Shown here: positions 56,135 through 64,000 of the stretch, in pieces
Position numbering within the stretch: position 1 is the stretch's first letter
How the letters are laid out: each line of letters begins with the position of its first letter
Assembly (NCBI RefSeq): GCF_031451695.1
Contig: NZ_JARWAM010000004.1
Coordinates: 124,001 to 188,000 of the forward strand
Direction: 5' to 3'
From: Franzmannia qiaohouensis
Lineage (GTDB): Bacteria; Pseudomonadota; Gammaproteobacteria; Pseudomonadales; Halomonadaceae
DNA length: 64,000 nucleotides
Program-made: the position numbers and the translations under genes
Notes under the pieces: model-generated
Seen by the model: the letters and a program-made list of their open reading frames with translations, nothing else
What the model was told of the DNA's origin: nothing
The model's database searches: none

Positions 56135-56740
56135 TCAGTTCTGCGGCGCGACCCCGGCCATGAAAATCGTCAGGAAATCGTCCAGGAAGGCCTCGTCGCT
56201 GCCCATGCCCGGCCAGTGTTGATGATGACACTTGGCCTCGAACCATTGCGTGCACGTCATCACGAACAGCGCGATCACATGGGTTGGGTTGATGTCCTTA
56301 CGCAGCAGGCCACGCATCTGGGCCTGGCGAACCCATTCAGCACCCGCACCGACCAGCTGGTTGTCGAGCTCTCCACAATGACTGTCACCTTCCAGATGGG
56401 TCCAGGCGAACAACCGCACGACGCCGGGGTTGTCGCGTAAAAAGTGGAAGTAGGCTTCCACCGAATTCCGCAGCAGCATGGCATCCGGCTCGCCAGCCCC
56501 CTCCAGCATGGCCATCTGGCCAGTGTAATAGCGCTCGAAGGCACGATTCTTGACCGCCTCCCACAGCTGTTCCTTGCTGCCGAAATGGTGATGGATCAGG
56601 CTCTTGGTCACATCGGCTGAACGCGCCAACGCACTCAGCTTGACGGCGGAGAAGCCCTGCTCCACGAAGAGGGACTCCGCCGCGTCGAGAATGCGGGTGC
56701 GGGTCAGTTCAGGATCTCGGGTCTGGGTTTTCTGGCTCAT
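56135..56740 (-). CDS. TetR-family repressor of the RND pump
   Basis: A 201-residue TetR regulator. The HTH is at residues 12-58 (LTRTRILDAAESLFVEQGFS, then LARSADVTKSLIHHHFGSKE), followed by a helical ligand-binding domain rich in Trp, Cys and His. The ATG at 56740 (MSQKTQ) is preferred over 56830, because operator 2 lies between them. It is the first gene of tetR-adaptor-pump and has twin operators at its own promoter and before the adaptor. Confidence 0.92.
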   Translation of the reverse strand: MSQKTQTRDPELTRTRILDAAESLFVEQGFSAVKLSALARSADVTKSLIHHHFGSKEQLWEAVKNRAFERYYTGQMAMLEGAGEPDAMLLRNSVEAYFHFLRDNPGVVRLFAWTHLEGDSHCGELDNQLVGAGAEWVRQAQMRGLLRKDINPTHVIALFVMTCTQWFEAKCHHQHWPGMGSDEAFLDDFLTIFMAGVAPQN

Positions 56741-56758
56741 CACCAGACGATAGCCTCG

Positions 56759-56776
56759 ATTGGCCGACCGGTCAAT
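56759..56776. promoter_or_regulatory. TetR-type operator before tetR
   Basis: ATTGGCCGACCGGTCAAT, a palindrome sharing the 14-base core with the site at 56101-56118. It lies 19 bp upstream of the tetR ATG and indicates autoregulation. Confidence 0.75.
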
Positions 56777-56811
56777 TGAGCGCGCGTTCGTTGGAGCGAT
56801 GCCCCACGAGA

Positions 56812-56840
56812 TGAAGCACCGCGGCAACATGAGGTATAAT
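56812..56840 (+). promoter_or_regulatory. promoter of mnmA
   Basis: A perfect -10 TATAAT (56835-56840) with a weak -35 (TGAAGC) 17 bp before it, 36 bp before the mnmA ATG. Confidence 0.5.
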
Positions 56841-56875
56841 CGCCGGCCATTTGAGGCTCCAACCCGAGAGAGTGT

Positions 56876-57988
56876 ATGTCTTCAGCTACCGGCAAGGTGA
56901 TCGTCGGCATGTCCGGCGGCGTCGACTCCTCCGTTTCCGCCCTGCTGCTGCTGGAGCAGGGCTATCAGGTCGAAGGCCTGTTCATGAAGAACTGGGACGA
57001 GGACGACGGCACCGAGTACTGCACCGCCAAGGAGGACCTGGCAGATGCCCAGGCGGTGTGCGACAAGCTCGGCATCACGCTGCATACCGCCAACTTCGCC
57101 GCCGAGTACTGGGACAACGTCTTCGAGCACTTCCTCGCCGAGTACCAGGCCGGGCGCACGCCCAATCCCGACATCCTGTGCAACCGCGAGATCAAGTTCA
57201 AGGTGTTCCTCGACTATGCCGAGATGCTCGGTGCCGACAAGATCGCCACCGGCCACTATGTGCGCGGCGGCGTCCGCGAGGGTCGCGCACGGCTGCTCAA
57301 GGGCATCGATACCAACAAGGACCAGAGCTACTTCCTGCACGCGGTGCCCGAGGCGGCCATTGCCCGCACCCTGTTCCCGGTCGGCGAGCTCGAGAAGCCC
57401 GAGGTCCGCGCGCTGGCCGAGCAGCACGGCCTGGTCACCGCGCGCAAGAAGGACTCCACGGGGATCTGCTTTATCGGCGAGCGCCGCTTCAGCGACTTTC
57501 TCAAGCAGTACCTGCCGGCCCAGCCCGGCACCATCGAGACCCCCGACGGCGAGGTGATCGGCGAGCACATGGGCCTGATGTACTACACCCTTGGCCAGCG
57601 CCAGGGGCTCGGCATCGGCGGCCTGGCCAACCACCCGGACGCGCCCTGGTACGTGGCCGCCAAGGACCTCGATCGCAACGTGCTGGTCGCCGTGCAGGGC
57701 AAGCATCACCCGTTGCTCTACAGCGACAGCCTGGCCACCGAGGCCATGGACTGGGTGGCCGGCGAACCGCCTGTCAATGCAGGACGCTTCACCGCCAAGA
57801 CCCGCTACCGCCAGGAAGACGTGCCCTGCCATATGCACACGCTGCCCGATGGCGGCGTCGAGGTACGCTTCGATGAGCCGCAGCGCGCGGTGACGCCAGG
57901 CCAATCGCTGGTGCTCTACGCCGACGACATCTGCCTTGGCGGCGGTGTGATACGCACTACCTGGAACGCCACGGAGGCCGCCGCATGA
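56876..57988 (+). CDS. mnmA: MnmA, tRNA 2-thiouridylase
   Basis: A 370-residue PP-loop enzyme that thiolates U34 of Lys, Glu and Gln tRNAs. The PP-loop GMSGGVDSSVSALLLL opens the protein; catalytic Cys residues are in NPDILCNREIKFK and STGICFIGERRF; the tRNA-binding motif MKNWDEDDGTEYC is present. hflD follows with a four-base overlap, the canonical mnmA-hflD-purB order. Confidence 0.96.
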   Translation: MSSATGKVIVGMSGGVDSSVSALLLLEQGYQVEGLFMKNWDEDDGTEYCTAKEDLADAQAVCDKLGITLHTANFAAEYWDNVFEHFLAEYQAGRTPNPDILCNREIKFKVFLDYAEMLGADKIATGHYVRGGVREGRARLLKGIDTNKDQSYFLHAVPEAAIARTLFPVGELEKPEVRALAEQHGLVTARKKDSTGICFIGERRFSDFLKQYLPAQPGTIETPDGEVIGEHMGLMYYTLGQRQGLGIGGLANHPDAPWYVAAKDLDRNVLVAVQGKHHPLLYSDSLATEAMDWVAGEPPVNAGRFTAKTRYRQEDVPCHMHTLPDGGVEVRFDEPQRAVTPGQSLVLYADDICLGGGVIRTTWNATEAAA

Positions 57989-58629
57989 GCAGTACCCCGA
58001 TCCACAGTGCCCCGGACAGCCCGATGGCCCGCCAGACCCTGGCACTTGCCGGCGTCTTTCAGGCCGCCGCGGTGGTCGATGAAATGGCGCGCACCGGCCA
58101 GGCCGACGAGCGCGCCTGGAGCACCCTGATCCGCGCCACCGTGGACACCGACCCCGAGAGCTTCGAGGCGATCTACGGCGGCCACCCCAACCACCTGCGC
58201 CAGGGGCTCGAGGTGCTCGAGGCGGTGGTCGGCCGCAAGCAGGCCAACCCGGTGGTGCTGCGCTACGGCTTCTCGCTGCTGATGCTGATGAACAAGCTGC
58301 GCAACAACAGCGAGATGATGGGCACCCTGGGCAGCAAGCTGACCCGCATCCAGGGCCAGGCCGATCACTTCGGCGACACCCACGAGAACGTGGTGGCCAG
58401 CCTCGGCGAGCTCTATCAAGAGACGCTCTCGACCTTCAAGTACCGCATCGTGGTGCAGGGCGAACCCAGCCTGCTACAGCAGCGCATGATGCCCGAGCGA
58501 GTGCGCGCCGCGCTGCTGGCCGGCGTGCGCTTCGGCCTGCTGTGGCATCAGCAGGGCGGCCGGCGCTGGAAGCTGGTGTTCCAGCGCAGTGCCATGAAGC
58601 GCGCCCTCGACCAGATCAACCGCCAGTGA
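57985..58629 (+). CDS. hflD: HflD
   Basis: A 214-residue helical, membrane-associated protein (MARQTLALAGVFQAAAVVDE, LRQGLEVLEAVVG, RYGFSLLMLMNKLRNN). In E. coli it modulates lambda lysogeny by binding CII; the cellular function is unclear. It overlaps mnmA by four bases and precedes purB by 44 bp. Confidence 0.9.
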   Translation: MSSTPIHSAPDSPMARQTLALAGVFQAAAVVDEMARTGQADERAWSTLIRATVDTDPESFEAIYGGHPNHLRQGLEVLEAVVGRKQANPVVLRYGFSLLMLMNKLRNNSEMMGTLGSKLTRIQGQADHFGDTHENVVASLGELYQETLSTFKYRIVVQGEPSLLQQRMMPERVRAALLAGVRFGLLWHQQGGRRWKLVFQRSAMKRALDQINRQ

Positions 58630-58673
58630 CGCGCGACCAGACGGCCCGTCCCAACCTCCAGGAAGACCCGACC

Positions 58674-60038
58674 ATGCAGCTCTCCTCCCTGACCGCCCTC
58701 TCCCCCGTCGACGGCCGCTACGGCAGCAAGGCCGCGGCGCTGCGCGAACACTTCAGCGAATTTGGCCTGATCCGCGCCCGGGTCACCGTCGAGGTGCGCT
58801 GGCTCGAGGCGCTGGCCGCGCTGCCGGGCATCGCCGAGGTGCCGCCGCTGTCACCGGCCGCCAAGGCCTTTCTCGACGCCCTGGTGGCCGACTTCAGCGA
58901 AGCCGACGCCGCGCGCATCAAGGAGATCGAGCGCACCACCAATCACGACGTCAAGGCGGTGGAGTACTTCATCAAGGAGCGCATCGCCGAGCAGCCCGAG
59001 CTGCACGCGATCAGCGAATTCGTGCACTTCGCCTGCACCAGCGAGGACATCAACAACCTCTCCCACGGCGTGATGCTGACAGACGGGCTCAAGAGCCTGC
59101 TGCCGGTGATGCACGAGGTGGCCGACGCCATCGCCGCGCTCGCCCACGAGCATGCCGCCCAGCCGATGCTGTCGCGCACCCACGGCCAGACCGCCAGCCC
59201 CACGACGCTCGGCAAGGAGATGGCCAACGTCGCCTACCGTCTGCGCCGCCAGCTCAAGCAGATCGAGGGCGTCGAGATCCTCGGCAAGATCAACGGCGCG
59301 GTGGGCAACTACAACGCCCACCTCACCACCTACCCCGAGGTCGACTGGGAAGCCAATGCCCGCACCTTCGTCGAGGGCCTGGGGCTCTCCTTCAATCCCT
59401 ACACCACCCAGATCGAGCCCCACGACTACATCGCCGAGCTGTTCGACGCCATCTGCCGTTTCCACACCGTGCTGATCGACTTCGATCGCGACGTCTGGGG
59501 CTATATTTCGCTGGGCTACTTCAAGCAGCGCACCGTCGAGGGCGAGATCGGCTCCTCGACCATGCCGCACAAGGTCAACCCCATCGACTTCGAGAACTCC
59601 GAGGGCAACCTGGGGCTGGCCAACGCCATCCTCGGCCACCTCGCCCAGAAGCTGCCGATCTCGCGCTGGCAGCGCGACCTCACCGACTCCACGGTGCTGC
59701 GCAACCTCGGCGTCGGCCTGGCCTACGGCCTGATCGCCTACCAGGCCTCGCTCAAGGGCATCTCCAAGCTCGAGGCCAACCCCTCGCGCCTTGACGAAGA
59801 CCTCGACGCCAGCTGGGAAGTGCTCGCCGAGCCAATCCAGACGGTGATGCGCCGCTACGGCATCGAGCAGCCCTACGAGAAGCTCAAGGAACTGACCCGC
59901 GGCAAGCGCATCGACCAGGCCGGCTTCGCCGCCTTCATCGACACCCTGGAACTTCCAGAAGACGTCAAAGTGGAGCTGAAGGCACTCAGCCCGGCGACCT
60001 ATACTGGCAATGCCAGTGAGCAAGCGAGCAGGCTGTAA
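58674..60038 (+). CDS. purB: PurB, adenylosuccinate lyase
   Basis: A 454-residue fumarase-superfamily enzyme for two steps of purine synthesis. Landmarks: LTALSPVDGRYGSKAAALRE, HFACTSEDINNLSHG, SRTHGQTASPTTLGKE and the signature SSTMPHKVNPIDFENSEGN with its flexible catalytic loop. The ATG at 58674 matches family length (456 in E. coli). Confidence 0.96.
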   Translation: MQLSSLTALSPVDGRYGSKAAALREHFSEFGLIRARVTVEVRWLEALAALPGIAEVPPLSPAAKAFLDALVADFSEADAARIKEIERTTNHDVKAVEYFIKERIAEQPELHAISEFVHFACTSEDINNLSHGVMLTDGLKSLLPVMHEVADAIAALAHEHAAQPMLSRTHGQTASPTTLGKEMANVAYRLRRQLKQIEGVEILGKINGAVGNYNAHLTTYPEVDWEANARTFVEGLGLSFNPYTTQIEPHDYIAELFDAICRFHTVLIDFDRDVWGYISLGYFKQRTVEGEIGSSTMPHKVNPIDFENSEGNLGLANAILGHLAQKLPISRWQRDLTDSTVLRNLGVGLAYGLIAYQASLKGISKLEANPSRLDEDLDASWEVLAEPIQTVMRRYGIEQPYEKLKELTRGKRIDQAGFAAFIDTLELPEDVKVELKALSPATYTGNASEQASRL

Positions 60039-60060
60039 GCACCCAGCGCCCAGTAAATTC

Positions 60061-60304
60061 AGCGGCTCCGGGGACAGGCCGTAGAGGGGGTTTTTGCCAG
60101 GGACGGCAAAAGGTAGCGTACAGGGACGTATTCACAGCGCCCCCTCGCAAGCCTGTCGCCGGGTCAGCCGCGACACAGGATGAGCGGCGCCGGGGACTGG
60201 CCGTAGAGGGGGTTTTTGCCAGGAACGGCAAAAGGTAGCGTACAGGGACGTATTCACAGCGCCCCCTCGCAGGCCTGCCGCCGGGTCAGCCGCGACACAG
60301 GATG
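60061..60304 (+). repeat. structured repeat (family A), two tandem 122-bp copies
   Basis: Copy 1 is 60061-60182 and copy 2 is 60183-60304; they differ at five positions. A third copy begins (about 15 bases, 60305-60319) and stops. Each contains nested arms: GACAGGCC with GCCTGTC, GAGGGGG with CCCCCTC, and TTTTGCC with GGCAAAA. A related copy is at 27248-27350. This fills the purB-roxA gap; nothing coding is seen. Confidence 0.9.
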
Positions 60305-60368
60305 AGCGGCGCCGGGGACAATCGCGATTCCTGCCCGCAGCTTCAATCTTTGCAACGAGGTACGACGC

Positions 60369-61556
60369 ATGTCCTCCGATTCACCGCTATCGTTACTCGG
60401 TGGCCTTACCGCCAGCGAGTTCCTGCGTGACGTCTGGCAGCAGAAACCGCTGCTGATCCGCGGCGCCCTGCCCGACCTCGAATGCCCACTCGACCCAGAC
60501 GAGCTGGCCGGCCTGGCCTGCGAGGAAGGCATCGAGGCGCGCCTGGTCGATGAGCATGGCCGCGACGGCCCCTGGCAGGTCCAGCACGGCCCCTTCGATG
60601 ACGCCACCTTTGCCGCCCTGCCCGACGAAAACTGGTCGCTGCTGGTCCAGGCCGTGGACCACTACGTGCCCGAGGTCGCCGCGCTGCTCGAGCACTTCGA
60701 CTTCCTGCCGCGCTGGCGCCTCGACGACATCATGATCAGCTACGCCCCGCCGGGCGGCAGCGTCGGCCCCCACGTCGACCAGTACGACGTCTTCCTGCTC
60801 CAGGCCAGCGGCCAGCGCCGCTGGCAGCTGGGCGGCGCGGTGGCCGATGACGCCCCGATCATCGCCGGCATCGACCTGCGCATCCTCGAGCGCTTCGAGG
60901 TGACTCCCGGCGCCGACTGGGTACTCGAGCCCGGCGACATGCTCTACCTGCCGCCCGGCTGGGCCCATCACGGGGTCAGCCAGTCCGACGACTGCATGAC
61001 GGTCTCGGTGGGCTTCCGCGCCCCCTCCGCCGACGAGGCGGTGACCTCCTATGCCGACTATGTCGGCGAGACGCTACCCGCCTCGAAGCGCTTCGGCGAT
61101 GCCGGCATGGCAGCACCTGCCGATCCCCATGAGCTCGACGACGACGCAGTCCAACGTGTACGCCAGCTGATCCTCGACAGCCTCGATGACCCCGCCCAGA
61201 TGGCGCAGTGGTTCGGCCGGGCCATGACCCAGCCCAAGTACGTCGACCAGCTGGTACCCGCCGAACGCCCCATCGAGGTCGAGGAGCTTGTCGCGACACT
61301 ACACGACGGCGACCAGCTGGTGCGCAGCCTCGGGTCGCGCTTCGCCTGGCGGGCGCTTGACGATGCGCGTGCCACGCTGTTCGTCGACGGCGACGGCCTG
61401 ACCTGCTCGCTGCCGCTGGCCCGGGCGCTGGCCTCCGACGCCGCGCTGGACGCCACGCTGCTCGAATTCGACGGTGCCGCCGAGCTGCTCGCGCTGCTGC
61501 ATGATCGCGGTAGCCTCGGCTGGCCACTGGAAGACGACGATGAGGATGACCAATGA
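60369..61556 (+). CDS. roxA: RoxA-type ribosomal-protein arginine hydroxylase
   Basis: A 395-residue JmjC/cupin 2-oxoglutarate- and iron-dependent oxygenase like E. coli YcfD/RoxA, which hydroxylates Arg81 of L16. Iron ligands are in GPHVDQYDVFLLQ (HxD) and PPGWAHHGVS; WQQKPLLIRGALPD at the N-terminus is typical. A helical dimerisation region and winged-helix C-terminus follow. The stop overlaps the start of the acetyltransferase by four bases. Confidence 0.92.
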   Translation: MSSDSPLSLLGGLTASEFLRDVWQQKPLLIRGALPDLECPLDPDELAGLACEEGIEARLVDEHGRDGPWQVQHGPFDDATFAALPDENWSLLVQAVDHYVPEVAALLEHFDFLPRWRLDDIMISYAPPGGSVGPHVDQYDVFLLQASGQRRWQLGGAVADDAPIIAGIDLRILERFEVTPGADWVLEPGDMLYLPPGWAHHGVSQSDDCMTVSVGFRAPSADEAVTSYADYVGETLPASKRFGDAGMAAPADPHELDDDAVQRVRQLILDSLDDPAQMAQWFGRAMTQPKYVDQLVPAERPIEVEELVATLHDGDQLVRSLGSRFAWRALDDARATLFVDGDGLTCSLPLARALASDAALDATLLEFDGAAELLALLHDRGSLGWPLEDDDEDDQ

Positions 61557-61984
61557 GCGACGCCATCAGCATTGAACAGGGTGACTGGGAAGAACTCGGC
61601 AGCGAAGCCAGCGAGATACGCCGCATCGTGTTCATCGTCGAGCAGCAGGTGCCCCAGGAGGAGGAGTGGGACGGCCGCGACAGCTTTTGCCTGCACTTCC
61701 TGATCCGCCGCGGGGGGCGTGCACTGGGCACCGCCCGACTGCTGCCCGACGGCCACCTGGGGCGCGTGGCGGTTCTCGAGGAGGGACGTGGCCTAGGCCT
61801 GGGCCAGCGACTGGTCGAGGCCGCCATCGAGGCGGCTCGCGTCCAGGGCCACGCCCATCTGGAGCTGGCCGCCCAGCTACAGGCGATCCCCTTCTACGAA
61901 CGTCTCGGCTTCATTGCCTACGGCGATGAATTTCTCGACGCAGGAATTCCGCACCGCAACATGTCCCTTCCCCTAGGTGATTGA
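61553..61984 (+). CDS. GNAT-family acetyltransferase
   Basis: A 143-residue GNAT protein. IRRIVFIVEQQVPQEEEWDG resembles ElaA/YpeA relatives; the acetyl-CoA loop is VLEEGRGLGLGQRLVEAAIE, and IPFYERLGFIAYGDEF ends the fold. Substrate unknown. Translationally coupled to roxA, which suggests a linked role in protein modification, though this is only context. Confidence 0.85.
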   Translation: MSDAISIEQGDWEELGSEASEIRRIVFIVEQQVPQEEEWDGRDSFCLHFLIRRGGRALGTARLLPDGHLGRVAVLEEGRGLGLGQRLVEAAIEAARVQGHAHLELAAQLQAIPFYERLGFIAYGDEFLDAGIPHRNMSLPLGD

Positions 61985-62353
61985 TTCATCACCTCCTTTC
62001 TCGACTGCGGAAAGTTGACTACATAAAGCGAGCCTTTTTTGGCTCGCTTGTAGTCATACTACAACCCCTTCTGCCGCTAAGTAATGATTGTGAGGCCCAG
62101 TGTTCATGGGCCATAGTTCAATCACAGGCACGAATTAAAACGATTGTTTAAATGCAGCTTGTAGTCGCTATTAAACATTCGTTTGATGTTGCCGCCTGAT
62201 ACGACCAAGGCAGTACAGACAGCCTTTGAAACCTGGTCAACCCTGAGACTACTTCGCAGGTGCAGCATAAAACGGACCCACACGGCACCCGATGAAGTCG
62301 ACCAAGCCAAGCAGCGTGACACCGCAGTGCAACAAATGAGAAAGGACGGCCCC
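61985..62353 (+). other. intergenic region before aceA, with a long inverted repeat
   Basis: 369 bp without a gene. At 62017-62055 there is an inverted repeat: AAGCGAGCC and GGCTCGCTT enclose a T6 loop, and GACTACA/TGTAGTC extend the arms; it may end the acetyltransferase mRNA, although no T-run follows. The remaining AT-rich part (62100-62210) is the likely aceA promoter region and holds AAAC-N4-GTTT (62193-62204 approx.). No confident promoter is called. Confidence 0.5.
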
Positions 62354-63952
62354 ATGTCAGCATATCAAGACGACCTAGACACCATCACTCGCTTACGCGA
62401 CGCCCAGGGCGGCAAGTGGGATGCCATCAACCCCGAGTACGCCGCGCGCATGAAGGCCCAGAACCGCTTCAAGACCGGCCTCGACATCGCCCGCTACACC
62501 GCTGGGATCATGCGTCAGGACATGGCCGACTACGACGCCGACACCAGCCAGTACACCCAGTCGCTGGGCTGCTGGCACGGTTTCATCGGCCAGCAGAAGA
62601 TGATCGCCATCAAGCGCCATCACGGCACCACCAGCAAGCGCTACCTGTACCTCTCGGGCTGGATGATCGCCGCGCTGCGCTCCGAATTCGGCCCGCTGCC
62701 CGACCAGTCGATGCACGAAAAGACCTCGGTGCCAGCGCTGATCGAAGAGCTCTATACCTTCCTGCGCCAGGCCGATGCCCGCGAGCTCGGCCACCTGTTC
62801 CACGAGCTGGACGAGGCTCAGGCCAAGGGTGACGACATCGCCGCACGCGCCGTACAGAAGCGCATCGACAACTACGAAACCCACGTGGTGCCGATCATCG
62901 CCGATATCGACGCCGGCTTCGGCAACGAGGAGGCCACCTACCTGCTGGCCAAGCGCATGATCGAGGCCGGTGCCTGCTGCATCCAGCTCGAGAACCAGGT
63001 GTCCGACGTCAAGCAGTGCGGCCACCAGGATGGCAAGGTCACCGTGCCGCATGAGGACTTCCTGGCCAAGATCAACGCCGTGCGCTACGCCTTCCTCGAG
63101 CTTGGCGTCGACGACGGCGTGATCGTGGCACGCACCGACTCACTGGGCGCCGGCCTGACCCAGAAGCTGCCGGTGAGCACGGAGCCAGGGGATCTGGCCG
63201 CGCAGTACAACAGCTTCCTCTACACCACGCCGATCGATTCCATCGATGACGTCCGCGAGGGCGACAGCGTGATCAAGCTGGACGGCGAGCTGCGCAAGCC
63301 ACTGCGCCTGGCCAACGGCCTGTATCGCTTTCGCTCGGGCACCGGCGAGGATCGCGTGGTGCTGGACTGCATCACCAGCCTGCAGAACGGTGCCGACCTG
63401 CTGTGGATCGAGACCGAGAAGCCCCACGTCGGGCAGATCGCCAGCATGGTCAACCGCATCCGCGAGGTGGTGCCGGACGCCAAGCTGGTCTACAACAATT
63501 CGCCGTCGTTCAACTGGACCCTCAACTTCCGCCAGCAGGTGTTCGACGCCTGGCAGGCCGAGGGCAAGGATGTCTCGGCCTACGACCGCGACCAGCTGAT
63601 GAGCGCCGAGTACGACGCCACTGAACTGGGCACGCTGGCCGACGAGTGGACGCGCAACTTCCAGCGCGACGCAGCCCGCGAGGCAGGTATCTTCCACCAC
63701 CTGATCACGCTGCCCACCTACCACACCGCGGCACTCTCTACCGACGAGCTGGCCAAGGGCTACTTCGGCGAAGAGGGCATGCTGGCCTACGTCGCCGGGG
63801 TCCAGCGCAAGGAGATCCGCAGCGGCCTGGCCTGCGTCAAGCACCAGGACATGGCCGGCTCCAATATCGGCGACGATCACAAGGAGTACTTCTCCGGTGC
63901 CGGCGCACTCAAGGCCGGCGGCAAGGACAACACCATGAACCAGTTTGGCTGA
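62354..63952 (+). CDS. aceA: isocitrate lyase, long form
   Basis: A 532-residue enzyme of the glyoxylate shunt, splitting isocitrate to succinate and glyoxylate. The active-site signature is SDVKQCGHQDGKVTVPHED (KQCGH in place of KKCGH, typical of the long class found in Pseudomonas); IIADIDAGFGNEEATYLLAK and YNNSPSFNWT complete the metal/substrate site. The length exceeds E. coli AceA (434) by an insert in the middle. The start at 62354 (MSAYQDD) has AAAGGA upstream; the frame opens at 62183. Its partner malate synthase is not in the window. Confidence 0.95.
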   Translation: MSAYQDDLDTITRLRDAQGGKWDAINPEYAARMKAQNRFKTGLDIARYTAGIMRQDMADYDADTSQYTQSLGCWHGFIGQQKMIAIKRHHGTTSKRYLYLSGWMIAALRSEFGPLPDQSMHEKTSVPALIEELYTFLRQADARELGHLFHELDEAQAKGDDIAARAVQKRIDNYETHVVPIIADIDAGFGNEEATYLLAKRMIEAGACCIQLENQVSDVKQCGHQDGKVTVPHEDFLAKINAVRYAFLELGVDDGVIVARTDSLGAGLTQKLPVSTEPGDLAAQYNSFLYTTPIDSIDDVREGDSVIKLDGELRKPLRLANGLYRFRSGTGEDRVVLDCITSLQNGADLLWIETEKPHVGQIASMVNRIREVVPDAKLVYNNSPSFNWTLNFRQQVFDAWQAEGKDVSAYDRDQLMSAEYDATELGTLADEWTRNFQRDAAREAGIFHHLITLPTYHTAALSTDELAKGYFGEEGMLAYVAGVQRKEIRSGLACVKHQDMAGSNIGDDHKEYFSGAGALKAGGKDNTMNQFG

Positions 63953-64000
63953 TTCACGCCAAGACGCGCAGCTCGCATGGCATGACAGTGATTTGGGGAG

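Noticed and set aside
60039..60368. possible CRISPR-like array after purB
   Set aside because: Only two long (122 bp) tandem units without variable spacers; this is a tandem repeat, not a CRISPR.

Overview
The window reads as chromosome of a GC-rich gammaproteobacterium, most likely Halomonas or a close relative in the Halomonadaceae. This is inferred from the protein set (1612-residue NAD-glutamate dehydrogenase, monomeric isocitrate dehydrogenase, long-form isocitrate lyase, aat-bpt-infA-clpA-clpS block, mnmA-hflD-purB block), not from a database search. Coding density is high. Most genes are housekeeping, and accessory material is concentrated in the first 13 kb.

Layout. 1 to 3.4 kb: a metal-homeostasis module (CsoR/RcnR-type repressor with an MFS exporter cut by the window edge; divergent His-rich exported protein, HupE/UreJ-like permease and a membrane-anchor protein). 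3.4 to 6.8 kb: divergent chrB/chrA chromate resistance, a carboxymuconolactone-decarboxylase-like protein and a broken acetyltransferase. 6.9 to 13 kb: a molybdate/tungstate block (MOT1 transporter, HTH plus binding-protein-like regulator, tupBCA, an orphan ModA-like binding protein, a two-domain molbindin) ending at tRNA-Ser(GGA). 13.5 to 17.2 kb: nitroreductase, yadG-yadH-queF, and a tandem Glu-Gly-Glu-Gly tRNA array with a clear promoter. 17.4 to 27.1 kb: msrB, rbgA-type GTPase, alaA, htpX, pdxB, a WGR protein, rlmKL, rmf, pyrD. 27.4 to 35.4 kb: gdhB, trmA, murI, lysR. 35.5 to 37.8 kb: SOS-controlled umuDC and a hemerythrin-like protein. 38 to 48.2 kb: rarA, lolA, ftsK, aat, bpt, infA, clpA, clpS. 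48.4 to 56.8 kb: icd, rluE, nudJ, and a tetR-regulated RND pump. 56.9 to 64 kb: mnmA-hflD-purB, roxA plus an acetyltransferase, aceA.

Genes that work together: aat and bpt add destabilising N-terminal residues that ClpS delivers to ClpA, so an almost complete N-degron pathway sits in 5 kb. icd and aceA are the two competing enzymes at the isocitrate branch point. tupBCA, MOT1, the ModA-like protein and molbindin together cover oxyanion uptake, sensing and storage.

The most unusual observations are: (1) a UmuD homologue whose catalytic Ser60 and Lys97 are Ala and Arg, behind a good LexA box; (2) a structured intergenic repeat of about 104 bp, tandemly duplicated after purB and present once after gdhB, whose predicted stems show compensatory base changes; (3) a second repeat of about 143 bp with MITE-like terminal inverted repeats, one copy of which supplies the stop codon of trmA and another of which abuts the htpX promoter.
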